DNA of 64,000 nt, from positions 62,282,867-62,346,866 of the forward strand of contig OY776130.1 of assembly GCA_963675135.1 (NCBI GenBank), given 5' to 3'. This stretch comes from Galeopsis tetrahit (taxonomy: Eukaryota; Streptophyta; Magnoliopsida; Lamiales; Lamiaceae). A program made the position numbers and the translations under genes. The notes beneath the pieces are model-generated. The model was not told the origin of the DNA, did not search any database, and was given only the letters and a program-made list of their open reading frames with translations. How positions within the stretch are numbered: the first letter of the stretch is position 1; every line of letters starts with the position of its first letter. Positions 12,294 to 22,459 of this stretch are shown one piece after another.

Positions 12294-13591
12294 TGTTGGG
12301 ATATGAATCCTAGAACAAGTTCTAAATGATGAAAAGATAAGATGAAGTTTTGATAAGCCAAAAGAAGACTTGAATATTTTCTAAGTGTTGACTGATCTAG
12401 TCTAGTTAAAGAAGTCATCTTGAGTAGATCAGTAGAGAGCGCAAGTATAAATTCAAAAGAAAAGGTTAAGTGTTTGAAAGACAAGTACGAGTTATAAGTA
12501 CTTTGTATTTGTTTAGGTTGTTTACTGAGCTATTTTGAAGTGTATAGAAGCTCATGATTTTCATATGTAATTGTTCATAATCATTGTATAGATTCTTAAG
12601 TTGACTAAGCTATTTTATAAAGCTTAATGTAAATGTAATAGTCTTGTTAGGATTAGATTAGTGTTATATCTAAGTCTACTGAAGAAGACTGCGCGAGACC
12701 AGAAGAGGAAGGATGAAGTCTACACAAGACAGGTGCGCGAAGACAAGACAAGTCAACATAATAAGAAGGAAGGAATTAGTTATTCAAAGCGCGTGTGAAG
12801 ATAAGGATTGAAGAGTTAGTTAGAAATAACTAATTAATAACAGAAACGCGTGGATGGATAAAGAGTAACAGTTATGAGTTAGTTTTCAAGAAAGGTTGGT
12901 TACACAACTGAAAGTTCTTGAAGTTGGAAGTCTATAAATACCTTGGTGTATTCAACGATTCAAGACTACTAACATACTACTGCAATACTGATTACTGAAG
13001 CGTTAACTAAGCTTTCAAAGAAGCAAATTACTCACAGAGTTTGAAGTTCAGAAAGTGAAGTTGTACAAGACAAGTGAAGATTTTTGAAGGAGCTACTACT
13101 GAACAAAGAGAAGTTTTTAGTTTACTGTTTCAAGTTGCTAGTTACTTGTAAATCACTAGTAAGATCGAAGAAACACTTGGTAGTGTTGTCGAGAAGATCT
13201 AAGTCTTATTTCTTGGGACTTAAAGCTACAAGAACACACATTACTCCATTAGACGAGTTAATAAGAATATCACAACTGGGTTTGTGAGAGTGGACGTAGA
13301 CAAGTTGTCGAACCACTATAAATCTCGTGTTTGATTTACTTTACTGTTTTATTTGTTGTTTGATTGATTAACTGCTTGATTGATTGAATTACATATCTGA
13401 ACAAGACTAGTTGAGTGTTCATAACAGAGTTCTCGAAATAAGTTGAGTATAAACTAGAATTGGGCTCATTGTTATATTCTGATTTCCGCATTGTACTTTG
13501 ATATATTGAAAGAATTTTGAAAAGTCTATTCACCCCCCTCTAGACATTTTCACTAGCTTACTCAATATCAAACTCAACTTTGGGACCTACA
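12294..13591 (+). mobile_element. Solo LTR of a Ty1-copia-type retrotransposon
   Basis: It starts TGTTGGGATATG and ends ACCTACA, with TTTAT repeated on both sides (12289-12293, 13592-13596), a 5-bp TSD. At 1298 bp without internal coding DNA, a solo LTR left by recombination between two LTRs is the best reading. TATAAATA lies at 12933-12940. Further on, GTGGACGTAG...CGAACCAC at about 13288-13315 and the later CACCCCCCTCTAG resemble conserved motifs I recall from large copia LTRs, which is family memory rather than a search result. The short frames inside show no protein similarity. Confidence 0.82.
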
Positions 13592-13679
13592 TTTATCTTA
13601 CACCACCAACCATTAAATTCACTTTTCTTAAACAACGTATCGGTCAAACCGTGCAAGTAATCTTGGGACGGAGGGAGTA

Positions 13680-14333
13680 ATACAAAATATTTTTATAATT
13701 TAATTGAGCATACAATATATATATATATTGTGGTAATCTTTCATAGTACAATATTGCATACATGCATTTTATTTCAATTAGGCTTTACTTAAAATCATAA
13801 ACCTATTTAGTTCAAAAGTCAAATTAAAGTAATTTAAAAAAATTCGTGAGTCATAAGCCCGGATTTGGGTTGCTCAAAAAATTTGCGGGTCACAAACAAG
13901 TGATTTACTAAATTAACAAAATATTGTTACTACAAAGTCAAAAGTTTACTTCTATATGTTTAAAAACATTCGGACAAATTCATCCAAAAAAATTAAGTGT
14001 TCAAAATATTTTTAGACTTGTAGTAATACACTTATTACCTTGTAGTGACAAAATTTTAATTTTATAGTAACATAACTTTGATCATATAATAAGATAATAT
14101 TTATGAGCAATTTTTTTTTTTTTTTAATTAAGATTAACTCAAGTGTTTGACACACAAATTTTGTCATAAATTACCTTAATTTGTTAATATTGTAATATTG
14201 CATACGAAGTTTTTGTTATATATATTGTATTATAAATAAGGAAATAATATTACGAGGGACATTCAAATTAAAGAGAAAAAAAAAACCAAAAAAAACTCAA
14301 ACTTAACCCTCGAAACAAAAGCTTCAAATGGCC
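13680..14333. other. Intergenic DNA, no gene seen
   Basis: A+T-rich, with a TA run near 13718-13728 and T-runs near 14110. Nothing else recognised. Confidence 0.5.
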
Positions 14334-14341
14334 ATTCCAGA

Positions 14342-14731
14342 TAGACATGCGCAAAATCGAACCGTCAAACTGTCGGTTACGGTTTACAAACCGAATCGTA
14401 ACCGAAAAATGGCGGTTCGGTTACGGTTTGACATTTTGACAAACCGCCGGTTTTGGCGGTTAATCGGCGGTTTTTATAAAAAAAATAAAATAATAATTTA
14501 ATACATAATTCTTCTATTTTTAATGTATAAATTTAAGTTATATAATTTTTATTCAATTCTAGTAATGTATTTTCTAAAAAATGAGTTAAACGAACGAAAA
14601 CAGAGATAATATTAAAAAAAAAAAACGGCCAAACCGGCGATTCGTGGTTCGGTTACGATTCGCCATTTCTGAAAACCGTAACCGCCGATTTCTAACCGAA
14701 ATCGACGGCTTTCAACCGACGAACATGTCTA
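14342..14731. mobile_element. hAT-type element with TAGACATG ends, copy 2
   Basis: It starts TAGACATGCGC and ends CGAACATGTCTA. The flanks are ATTCCAGA (14334-14341) and ATTCCAGG (14732-14739), 7 of 8 bases alike. The interior carries the same ACCG/CGGTT-rich arms as 2692-3474 but is half as long, so the two are deletion relatives. Confidence 0.8.
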
Positions 14732-14739
14732 ATTCCAGG

Positions 14740-15307
14740 TCAAGTATCCCTATTTATTGTTTGCACACTTTTTAAGAAATGATAGTATTGAATAAAATAT
14801 AAAAATGTAGATAGGTGTAAAAATATAAAAATTCAGTAATGAATGTATTTAAATGTGGTACATTTATAAGAAATGTGGGTACGAATATTTTAAAAAATTG
14901 ATAAGAGAACGACACATGTTAGAACAAACTCTCTAAATAGATGTATGCCACATTTCTTTTTTAATAATCTCTCTTAAGTGTAAAAGGATCATCATAGTAA
15001 AAATAAGTGTCAGATTAAATTATCAAACTCACATGACTAGTTAGTAGTGCATCCATAGAATTGTATGTCGTCATAAAATTACGGAGAAAATCCAAAAATA
15101 AGGAATATCAATATTACATTATATTCTATTATTTAAATTATTGACATAACGTCTTGTAATAATAGGAGTAACACGTATTAAATATTCACTAAGTGAAATA
15201 TATAATGGAACATGAAAAGTGACATGTTAATATTTATTTTATGAAAACAAATTAATACTGAAAAAATTGAATATCAAAATCTTGAAAATAGATTTATATT
15301 TAGATTT
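14740..15307. other. Intergenic DNA, nothing recognised
   Basis: No frame, terminal repeat or RNA signal seen. Confidence 0.5.
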
Positions 15308-15379
15308 GGGTAACACTTGCGTACACTCGTATGCACCGTACCCCCTAATTTTAATTTTTTATTTATATTTTACCCGCAC

Positions 15380-15745
15380 CTGCTAATTTAATGAGTTCAC
15401 CCCCAAATTATATTTTTACTACATTTATCTGCACTCGCTCATTTTATGAGTTCACCCCAAATCATTTTTTACTACAGTTATCTACCCCGCTCATTTTATG
15501 AGTTCACCCCCAAATTATTTTTTTACTACAGTTATTTGCACCCGCTCATTTTATGAGTTCACCCCAAATCATATTTATACTACCTTTATCTACACCTGCT
15601 CATTTTATGAGTTCACCTCCAAATCATTTCTTTTTTACAACGGTTATCTACACCCGCTCATTTTATGAGTTCACCCCCAAATTATTTTTTTACCACAATT
15701 ATCTGCACCCGCTCATTTTATGAGTTCACCCCCAAATATTTTTTT
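15380..15745. repeat. Minisatellite in left arm, about 7 units
   Basis: Units of about 52-60 bp each contain GCTCATTTTATGAGTTCACC followed by CCCAAATTATTTTT and a variable T-rich spacer. Seven copies of TGAGTTCACC were counted. The same repeat occurs in reverse orientation in the right arm. Confidence 0.88.
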
Positions 15746-16112
15746 AAAAATAATTACATTTAAAATATTATATTATTTTTTTATTAATTTACACAAAATA
15801 TAATAATAAAATCAACCCTAATTTATACATTTACAATCTTGCAGTTGAGTCATTGCCGAGTTACCGTCGATTCACCACTAAATCACTCATATTTTTAGAA
15901 AAAAAATCGTAAAAACATAATTAAAAAAAACTATCGAAATTAGGCACAGATCTCTATTTTTTTCTTCTCATTTTTCAGTTTTTATTCCATACTTTTTATT
16001 TCTTCATTTTTTTTCCTTTTTTTTTCATTAGTTTTTTTTTTAATTTTAATACAAAATAATATTATACGGAGTACGTGTTATTTTATTATAGTTAGTAATA
16101 CAATAAGTAATA

Positions 16113-16408
16113 CTCCCTCCGTCCCGTGATTACTTGCACACTTTCCTTATTGGGATGTCCCAAAATTACTTGCACACTCTTAATATGGAAATACCCCACA
16201 AAATTAATAACCTCACAACATCATTTTATTTTCAAATTTGCCACTCCTTTTTTCCATACATTTCACTTTACACATCATCAAATCCACTTTACACATCATC
16301 AAATTACCTAAAATACCCCTCATTTATCTTACATCATCAACTACTAAATTCACTTTTCTTAAACAACGTGCCGGTAAAACTATGCAAGTAATTTCGGGAC
16401 GGAGGGAG
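16113..16408. mobile_element. Intact Stowaway MITE
   Basis: TA TSDs at 16111-16112 and 16409-16410 flank perfect 13-bp termini CTCCCTCCGTCCC / GGGACGGAGGGAG. It is 296 bp, A+T-rich and non-coding. It serves as the reference copy for those at 11814-13677 and 24845-25184. It lies just inside the left arm of the foldback element, so it inserted there or was acquired with the cargo. Confidence 0.92.
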
Positions 16409-16410
16409 TA

Positions 16411-16930
16411 ACTAGTAATACCATAAACAATAATCAATAATCAATAATATCATTAACAATAATTAGTACTAATATCTTTACAATAACAAATAATTACACG
16501 CATCTAATTACAGTAAAATTTTATATAATAACAAATAATTCCACACATTTAATTATATTCAATAATACAAAAAACAATTATCAGTAATACCATGAACAAT
16601 AATTAGTAATACCATGAACATTGATCAGTAATATCTTACACAATAACAAATAATTCCACAAATCTAATTATATTCAGTAATACAAAACATAATTATCAGT
16701 AATACCATAAACAATAATATGTAATATAATAAACAATAATAATAATCAGTAATGCCTTAAGCAATAATAAATAATTTCACATAATCAGTAATACCACAAA
16801 CAATAACCAATAATACCACAATTAATAATCAATAATACCGTAATCAATAATCATTAATATTAATTCAATAGTGTATTAATAGTAATACCACAATCAATAA
16901 CTAGTAATACCCGTACCACTAACAATAATA
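16411..16930. repeat. Degenerate short-repeat array
   Basis: Variants of AGTAATACCATAAACAATAA recur about every 20-50 bp. The array is almost free of G, clearly non-coding, and lies between the MITE and the G+C-rich cargo of the foldback element. Confidence 0.75.
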
Positions 16931-16979
16931 TTATAAAAAAAGTGGAGGGAGTACAGATCGAGGTGTACTAAAGAAAATA

Positions 16980-17576
16980 GGGGGTGCACATTACCAAGCT
17001 CAATTGAACGGAACTTTAGCCTAATGGGAAGGCACCCTAGGTCAGCAGTCGCCGTCTGAGATTTCATCGGCAAGGTCACCGGCTCCGAGTGCCGGCCGAT
17101 CAGAGATCCATCAGCAACATACTCACAGTCCTCCGTCGGGCCATCGTCAGCCGGAGGAAGAGGCTGTGCAGGAGCAGGGTGAAGAAGACGAAGCAATGTA
17201 GCTTCGATTTGGACATAGATGAACGACGAGAGCGAGGCGGCGTCGATCCGAGTGTTGTAGGCGAGCGCCATTGATGCCGGGGGAGATCCTGGATCGCGAA
17301 CACAAGGGAGATTGATAGAAGCAGTCGCGTCGGTGGTCGAAATGAGTAGAGGTTTTCGACCGAGATGTAAGATGATGTCAATTGTCAAAGAAGTGAAGCA
17401 TCGCCATTGCGATTCGAGGAGGGGTCTCGGGCTTCAATGGTCGGGACGGAAGCGTTGCCGTCGCCGTCGAGGGGGTGGTCGGGCATGGTGGTGGCAGGGT
17501 CACCCGCCGAACGACATGGATTTCCGGTAGATCCTTTACTCATCAAATTAAAATTGAAATTCAGGTGCACCGCCAA
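16980..17576 (-). pseudogene. G+C-rich, gene-like cargo of the foldback element
   Basis: This segment is markedly richer in G+C than everything around it. On the minus strand it has two overlapping open stretches (63 codons from 17576, then 164 codons from 17388) in different frames. The second reads protein-like through the part containing MALAYNTRIDAASLSSFIY. The frame change suggests a decayed captured gene fragment, as in Pack-MULEs, rather than a working gene. No family was recognised. The last part of the 164-codon frame runs into the repeat array and is not biological. Confidence 0.4.
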
Positions 17577-17989
17577 TCGACTATAATAAAATCATACCTA
17601 TAATATTATTTTGTATTAAAATTTAAAAAATACACATGAAAAAAATGGAAAAGAAGGGCATCAAAATTAAAAAAAAAAAGTAAAAAGGAAAAAAATGAAT
17701 AAATAAAAAAATTGAAAAATAAACTAAAAATTGAAAGAAATAAAGGAAAAGAGAGGGGGAAGAAAAATTAAAAAGAAAAAAATCGAGATTTGTGGCTAAT
17801 TTCGATAGTTTTTTATTAATTATATTTTTACGATTTTTAAAAAAAAAATATGGATGAGTTGGTGGTGAATCGACGATAACTCGGCTGCATATTGTAAATA
17901 TATAAATTAGAGTTTATTTTATTATATTTTGTGTAAATTAATAAAATGATAATATAGTTTTTTAAATGTGATTATTTTTTAAAAAATAT

Positions 17990-18240
17990 TTTGGGGTGAA
18001 CTCATAAAATGAGCGGGTGTAGATAATCGTGGTAAAAAAATAATTTGGGGGTGAACTCATAAAATGAGCGAGTGCAGATAACCGTAATAAAAAATGATTT
18101 GGGGGTGAACTCATTAAATAAGCGAGTGCAAATAATAATAGTAAAAAATAATTTGGGGGTGAACTCATTAAATAAGCGAGTGCAAATAATAATAGTAAAA
18201 AATAATTTGGGAGGTGAACTCATTAAATGAACGGGTGTAG
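17990..18240. repeat. Minisatellite in right arm, about 5 units
   Basis: The inverted counterpart of the left-arm array: five copies of GGTGAACTCAT(A/T)AAAT at roughly 53-55 bp spacing. The copy number differs from the left arm (5 versus 7), so the arms have expanded or contracted independently. Confidence 0.85.
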
Positions 18241-18406
18241 ATAAAATTAATTGATGAATTAAAATTAAAATTAAAATTGAAGTATGCATTTCTCCTTTCT
18301 TTGTTCAAGTTTGACCCTTTTTTTTTAGATGAGACAAAATTCTTTAATGAAAAGTGACTAAGAATTGGATTGGAGCCATCCAACCTTAACAATTCCCAAT
18401 GTGTTC

Positions 18407-18413
18407 TATTTAA
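18407..18413 (+). promoter_or_regulatory. TATA-like box of the ARID-HMG gene
   Basis: TATTTAA lies about 30 bp upstream of a plausible transcription start near 18440, with CCAAT words at about 18395 and, inverted, near 18368. Its position argues that the in-frame ATG at 18438 is at or before the transcript start and that 18522 is the working start. Confidence 0.5.
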
Positions 18414-18521
18414 GCAGCATTTGTGAATTAAGAATCTGTGAATAAAGTAGAGTGGGATGGTCAAAGCCTAGCCAATTTCAATAGAAGAAAGCGAGATACA
18501 GAAACCCAGATAAAAAGAAAA

Positions 18522-21500
18522 ATGGAGAACAAGGGTGGCGATGCCGGTGTTTCCGGTGAGAAAAAACCTGTTATTTCCGATCACGATAAGGCGGATGTGG
18601 ATTTTTTCTATGAAAAACTTTGCAAATTGAATGAGTCTTCCGGTCTCAGTTTAGTGTAAGTATCTCACTCTCACTCTCTAATCATACATGCAATGATTCC
18701 ATATGTACAAATACAGAGAGATACGGTAGATTTGAGCTAAGATTTATACATATATGTCTATATTTGCATGCATTTGGAGTTGAAGCATTTTATTTGGAAT
18801 GGGGTTTGCTGTAATTGCCCCTTTTGTTTTTGGTTGAGTTTGTAAATTAATTTAACATTGGAATGGGGTTTGCTGTAATTGCCCCTTTTGTTTTTGGTTG
18901 AGTTTGTAAATTAATTTAACATGAAGGGTGTGAATTTATTCAAGATCTTTTAGAAAAGGCAACGGGTTTGGTTAACTCTGTCCCAAGAACATGAGAAATG
19001 ATAAATTATATGACAAATTCTTGTCTAAATTAGATTGATTTGTGATGAATTTTGTATCATCACTTTCCCAAATTGGATATATCAACAAGAAATGATTTCC
19101 TGTTTGATTATCTACATTTTGAATGGCAGTCTTTATTCTGTGGCAGAATCTTTCTTATGTGTTTAAATGGATTACATGGCTGATCTTACTTTGAATATTC
19201 CTGTCTTTCTTTAATTAGTATTCAAGTGTGGGTATAATTGATAGAATTCTTCGGGATGCAGCTTCAACTTTCGTGAAACAATGTTGGATTTGCATCAATT
19301 TTACAAGGAAGTGATCAAGAGAGGAGGATTTTATCAGGTACATGAGTACTTCTCTTCATTGTTGTCACCAAGTCTTATTTTTTCCCTAAATATTTGTCTA
19401 TGCTATTGCTGCTCAACTGTTAGTGTATTTTTACAATGGTTTAGAAAGTGTATTGATCGAGAATGAAACCGAAAAACATGGATCGATAAAGCAAACTTAA
19501 ATGTTGCTCGTATTCTGAGTATCAGAAGTATGTGGAAATTTATGCACACTAGTTTCAAACATTTGTGTGTGTATGATTTTTATATTTTATCAATGTGTGT
19601 GTACGATTTGATTTGTATATTTTCTATTTGTTCAAAAGGGATCTACTTTTCTTGTTCGACTTGGGCCTAAAACTTGTCAGAATGATCATGCACAAGTTGA
19701 GCATGAGCCAAGCTCTTTGGTTAAGAGTGCAGCTTTGTAAATCTTATTATCTGCTTTATAATAATGTAAGAAATCTTGTTTAATGACAATGCAACTCAAG
19801 TGCATTTTAAAACAGTATTAATTGTTTTACTAAAAGTTATTAGTTGGTCAATATTAGTTGTTTACAGTACAACTGGTGTACAAGAGACTTACTCTTACTG
19901 ATGAAGTCTTGTTATATTTTTCTAGGTGACTAAAATGGGAAAATGGAACGAAGTTGCATCAGCATCAAACTTGAACGGCTCTATGCGTATGTCACCAGCT
20001 CAACTTCAAAAAGTTTATGAACAGCTCGTTCTCCAGTACGAACTAATGTACAGTCGCAAGATGCCTGATCAAGCAAACAAATGGCCCGATAAAAGTTCTC
20101 TAGGTTAAAAACTTCACGCTGTTAAAAAAAAATTGTACCAATGTTTTTGTGTTATTATAGCATTCTGCTTTTTATTTGCTTCTAGGTACAGTATTTATTC
20201 TTTTCATAAATTATCTAATGACAAAGTTTGCATATCTTTAAAAATAAGTGATGATATTTGGCAGGGATTTCGTTTACTGAGACGAGACCAAACAGCTCAA
20301 CAGGAAAGAGGAAGCAATCTGACAGCTCGTCTCCTTCTCCCAAAGTTCGTCGTGGTGAGATTTGCCAAACAAATTTGTATACATATATATGTGTGTGTAC
20401 ATAAATGTTCAATAATGCATATCGGGCTTCATATTCACTGATTAATCTCGAGACTTGATATATACAGGGCCAAAGCCGGGACAGAAAAATGCAAGCAAGA
20501 TAATAATTCCAGATTCGAATACTGAAGAATCGATAATGGCTCCTTTGAAACCAAGGACTGGATATCACATCTTCCTTAGATTGGAGACTCATAAATCAAA
20601 GATGACTCTTGGAGAGAGCTCCAATACTGAAAATCTTCGAGAAAAGGCTGCTGTTGCATGGAGAGCTCTTTCGGATGAAGAAAAAAAGGTAATTTACCTT
20701 TACTCTGTGTTCCTCGTATTATTATTTTTCAAATTTTCATTGTTATCAGACAATTAGACATCATAAATTAGGGGTGAGCATTCGGTTACTTTGGTTGGTT
20801 TTGGCTAAGTTTTCGGCTGAACTGACCGAATTGTGTTTATATAAAACAAAAACCAAAACCAAACTGAATTAATGAGGTCTGTCAAATTGATCAATTCGGA
20901 TAAAATCCTAAAATGTGCATATCTTTTATTCGTATTGAATTTTCTCTCTTTTTTAAAGAAATTCCACACAGTTCAAAATGATCATATACACTTGACTTTT
21001 TACATATTTTTGTTTTGAGTTTTGAGATTTTAAAGTTGAACCGTGTGATTTATGGTGTTTTTTTCTTCTTCTTGTTCTTAAGTAGACATCATCTGGATCA
21101 TTAACACGTGTTTGGTACTCTTTGCAGCCATATATTGAGGCCAGTAAAATGGACAAGGAGAGATACGAGAAAGAGATGGCTGCTTACAAGCTGCAGCAGC
21201 AGCAAGAAAACCAGAATGCTAACAACCCAACTTTGGCTGAAAAAGAGAAGCAAGAAAACCAGAATGGTAACAACCCAACTTTGAATGAAAAAGAGCAGCA
21301 AGAAAACCAGAATGCTAAGAGCCCAAGTTTGAATGAAAAAGAGCAACAGGAAAACCAGAGTGCCAAGAGCCCAACTTTGTTTAACAGTACAACGTCGAGC
21401 ATGATAAACTTCTCCACGCCTTCGGAAACAGGCGATGTTTATCATGTGTCTTTGGAGGAAGACTCTGGGAACATACATTGTCCTGATGAATCCGTTGTTG

Positions 21501-21592
21501 AGTTGGCAAAAGAGGCAATGAAGAATGCTGAATCCGAGGATTCCATCTTTCAGACTGATTTGGATAGCGGCCCCCAGGACGTACCGTCTTAA
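18522..21592 (+). CDS. ARID and HMG-box DNA-binding protein (plant ARID-HMGB type)
   Basis: Six coding exons with GT-AG borders and compatible phases: 18522-18655, 19262-19337, 19926-20103, 20265-20354, 20468-20688 and 21128-21592, giving 387 residues. An ARID domain spans about residues 25-110 (ADVDFFYEKL, then the LDLHQFYKEVIKRGGF signature in exon 2). A basic, Ser-rich linker with KRK and KVRR follows at about 145-160, a likely nuclear signal. An HMG box spans about 183-255 (PLKPRTGYHIF ... AWRALSDEEKKPYIEASK). Plants have a family with this order; members bind A+T-rich DNA in the nucleus. The C-terminus carries a 16-residue tandem repeat and an acidic tail. An in-frame ATG at 18438 would add 28 residues but lies at the predicted transcript start. 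Exon joins are my inference; the domains are clear. I do not assign a specific orthologue. Confidence 0.9.
18794..18921. repeat. Perfect 64-bp tandem duplication in intron 1
   Basis: 18794-18857 is repeated exactly at 18858-18921. The unit begins TTGGAATGGGGTTTGCTG and lies in the first intron of the ARID-HMG gene, away from the splice sites. Confidence 0.9.
21203..21379 (+). repeat. In-frame 48-bp repeat coding a Q/N/E-rich tail
   Basis: Units start at 21203, 21251, 21299 and 21347; the last is partial. Each encodes 16 residues of the form QENQNxxxPTLxEKEx. The 48-bp period preserves the reading frame, so copy-number change alters only tail length, after the HMG box. Confidence 0.93.
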
Positions 21593-22459
21593 AAGAATGT
21601 GTCTGGCTCTCAGTTTTTTGATGTAAATATGGTTCTAGTTTTTTGATGTAAATTTAACCTAAAGACTTTTGTTCTGTGAATGTTGTTTTGCTTGGGAGAT
21701 GAACAACTTAATCTATCTAAGTTTAGCTTTTTAAGTTTTGAATTGGGATCCTAATTTGTTTTTCTGATTTTGAATTTGGTTGCAATAGGGGCTAAACCAT
21801 CATATTACATGTGCTGTGAAATGATATTTATTAGGTGACATTGTAACAAGCATATGTATGTTAGTGGGAAGAGTGTGTTGTTTGAGAGAAGGCTCAGTGG
21901 CCTTTGTTTGAAGTGGAAGATTGTTGAGGTCAAACAATGTCCCACATCGAATAAAGATTGGAGGATCGTGGACGAGTTTCTGTGGACTAGGCGGGATGAC
22001 CTATATAGAGCGTGTTGTTTGAGAGAAGGCAGATTGGAAGATCGTGGGGTATATAAGGAGGGATTAGCATCTAAGGTTTTTTTTGGAGAAAATCCAAAAA
22101 TAAAAGAAGACAATATCATACTAATCCGACTTTTTCGATTTTGAAATTCGTTCCCCAATTTTACCAATAGGTGGTTGTAACATGTAAAATTTAGAGTAAT
22201 TGTTTTTGCTATTACAAGACTTTAAAAATACTCAAACCTCTGAGATAGAGGAAAACATTATCTCGTACCTTAGCCACAAAGCTTAAATGGTGAAAAACAA
22301 GAACCGAAATTCTTAGAGCAAAAGGAACATTATTCTGAAATTCGCAGCAGGTATGAACTTCTTATCCTTATATCAAACAATTTCAAATTATAAGATTAGG
22401 GTTCAATCTTTACCTCCAGGAAAGTACTCCAATTCTGTTTCTCTCTATCTTTATAGGAT
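21593..22459 (+). other. Spacer and PPR leader, with a near-exact direct repeat
   Basis: After the ARID-HMG stop comes a probable 3' UTR. GTGTTGTTTGAGAGAAGGC occurs at about 21888 and again near 22012. Between them lies TGTCCCACATCG and after them GGTATATAAG, words reminiscent of small LTR elements, although no LTR pair or TSD was found. The last part is probable PPR leader; GTATGAAC at 22351 and the AG at 22455-22456 could bound a 106-nt 5' UTR intron. Confidence 0.45.

Larger units (their letters stand above)
11814..13677. mobile_element. Stowaway MITE carrying two nested insertions
   Basis: The TA-flanked ends CTCCCTCCATCC and GGGACGGAGGGAG bound a MITE equivalent to the intact copy at 16113-16408. 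Its sequence is interrupted at 11943-12193 by a palindromic MITE and at 12294-13591 by an LTR. Removing both insertions and one copy of each TSD leaves about 301 bp, close to the 296 bp of the intact copy, which confirms the reading. Confidence 0.88.
15308..18317. mobile_element. 3-kb foldback element with roughly 700-bp inverted repeats
   Basis: The left arm (about 15330-16095) and right arm (about 17575-18250) are inverted copies. Shared landmarks include the block TTTTAATACAAAATAATATT at the inner edge, ACTATCGAAATTAG, and an outer minisatellite. The centre holds a Stowaway MITE, a short-repeat array and a G+C-rich gene-like segment. Proposed ends are GGGTAACACTTG and, inverted, GGGTCAAACTTG. 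No clean TSD was found; TTTAGAT occurs at both sides but is displaced by a T-run. Long arms, GGG ends and captured-looking cargo favour a Mutator-like or foldback element. Outer limits are tentative. Confidence 0.7.

Noticed and set aside
15380..15745. CRISPR-like array, because of regularly spaced repeats
   Set aside because: Spacers are near-identical T-rich variants, the array recurs inverted in the other arm, and the DNA is plant nuclear.
18438..18521. Upstream in-frame start of the ARID-HMG protein
   Set aside because: It lies at the predicted transcription start, and the added residues have no ARID-family character.
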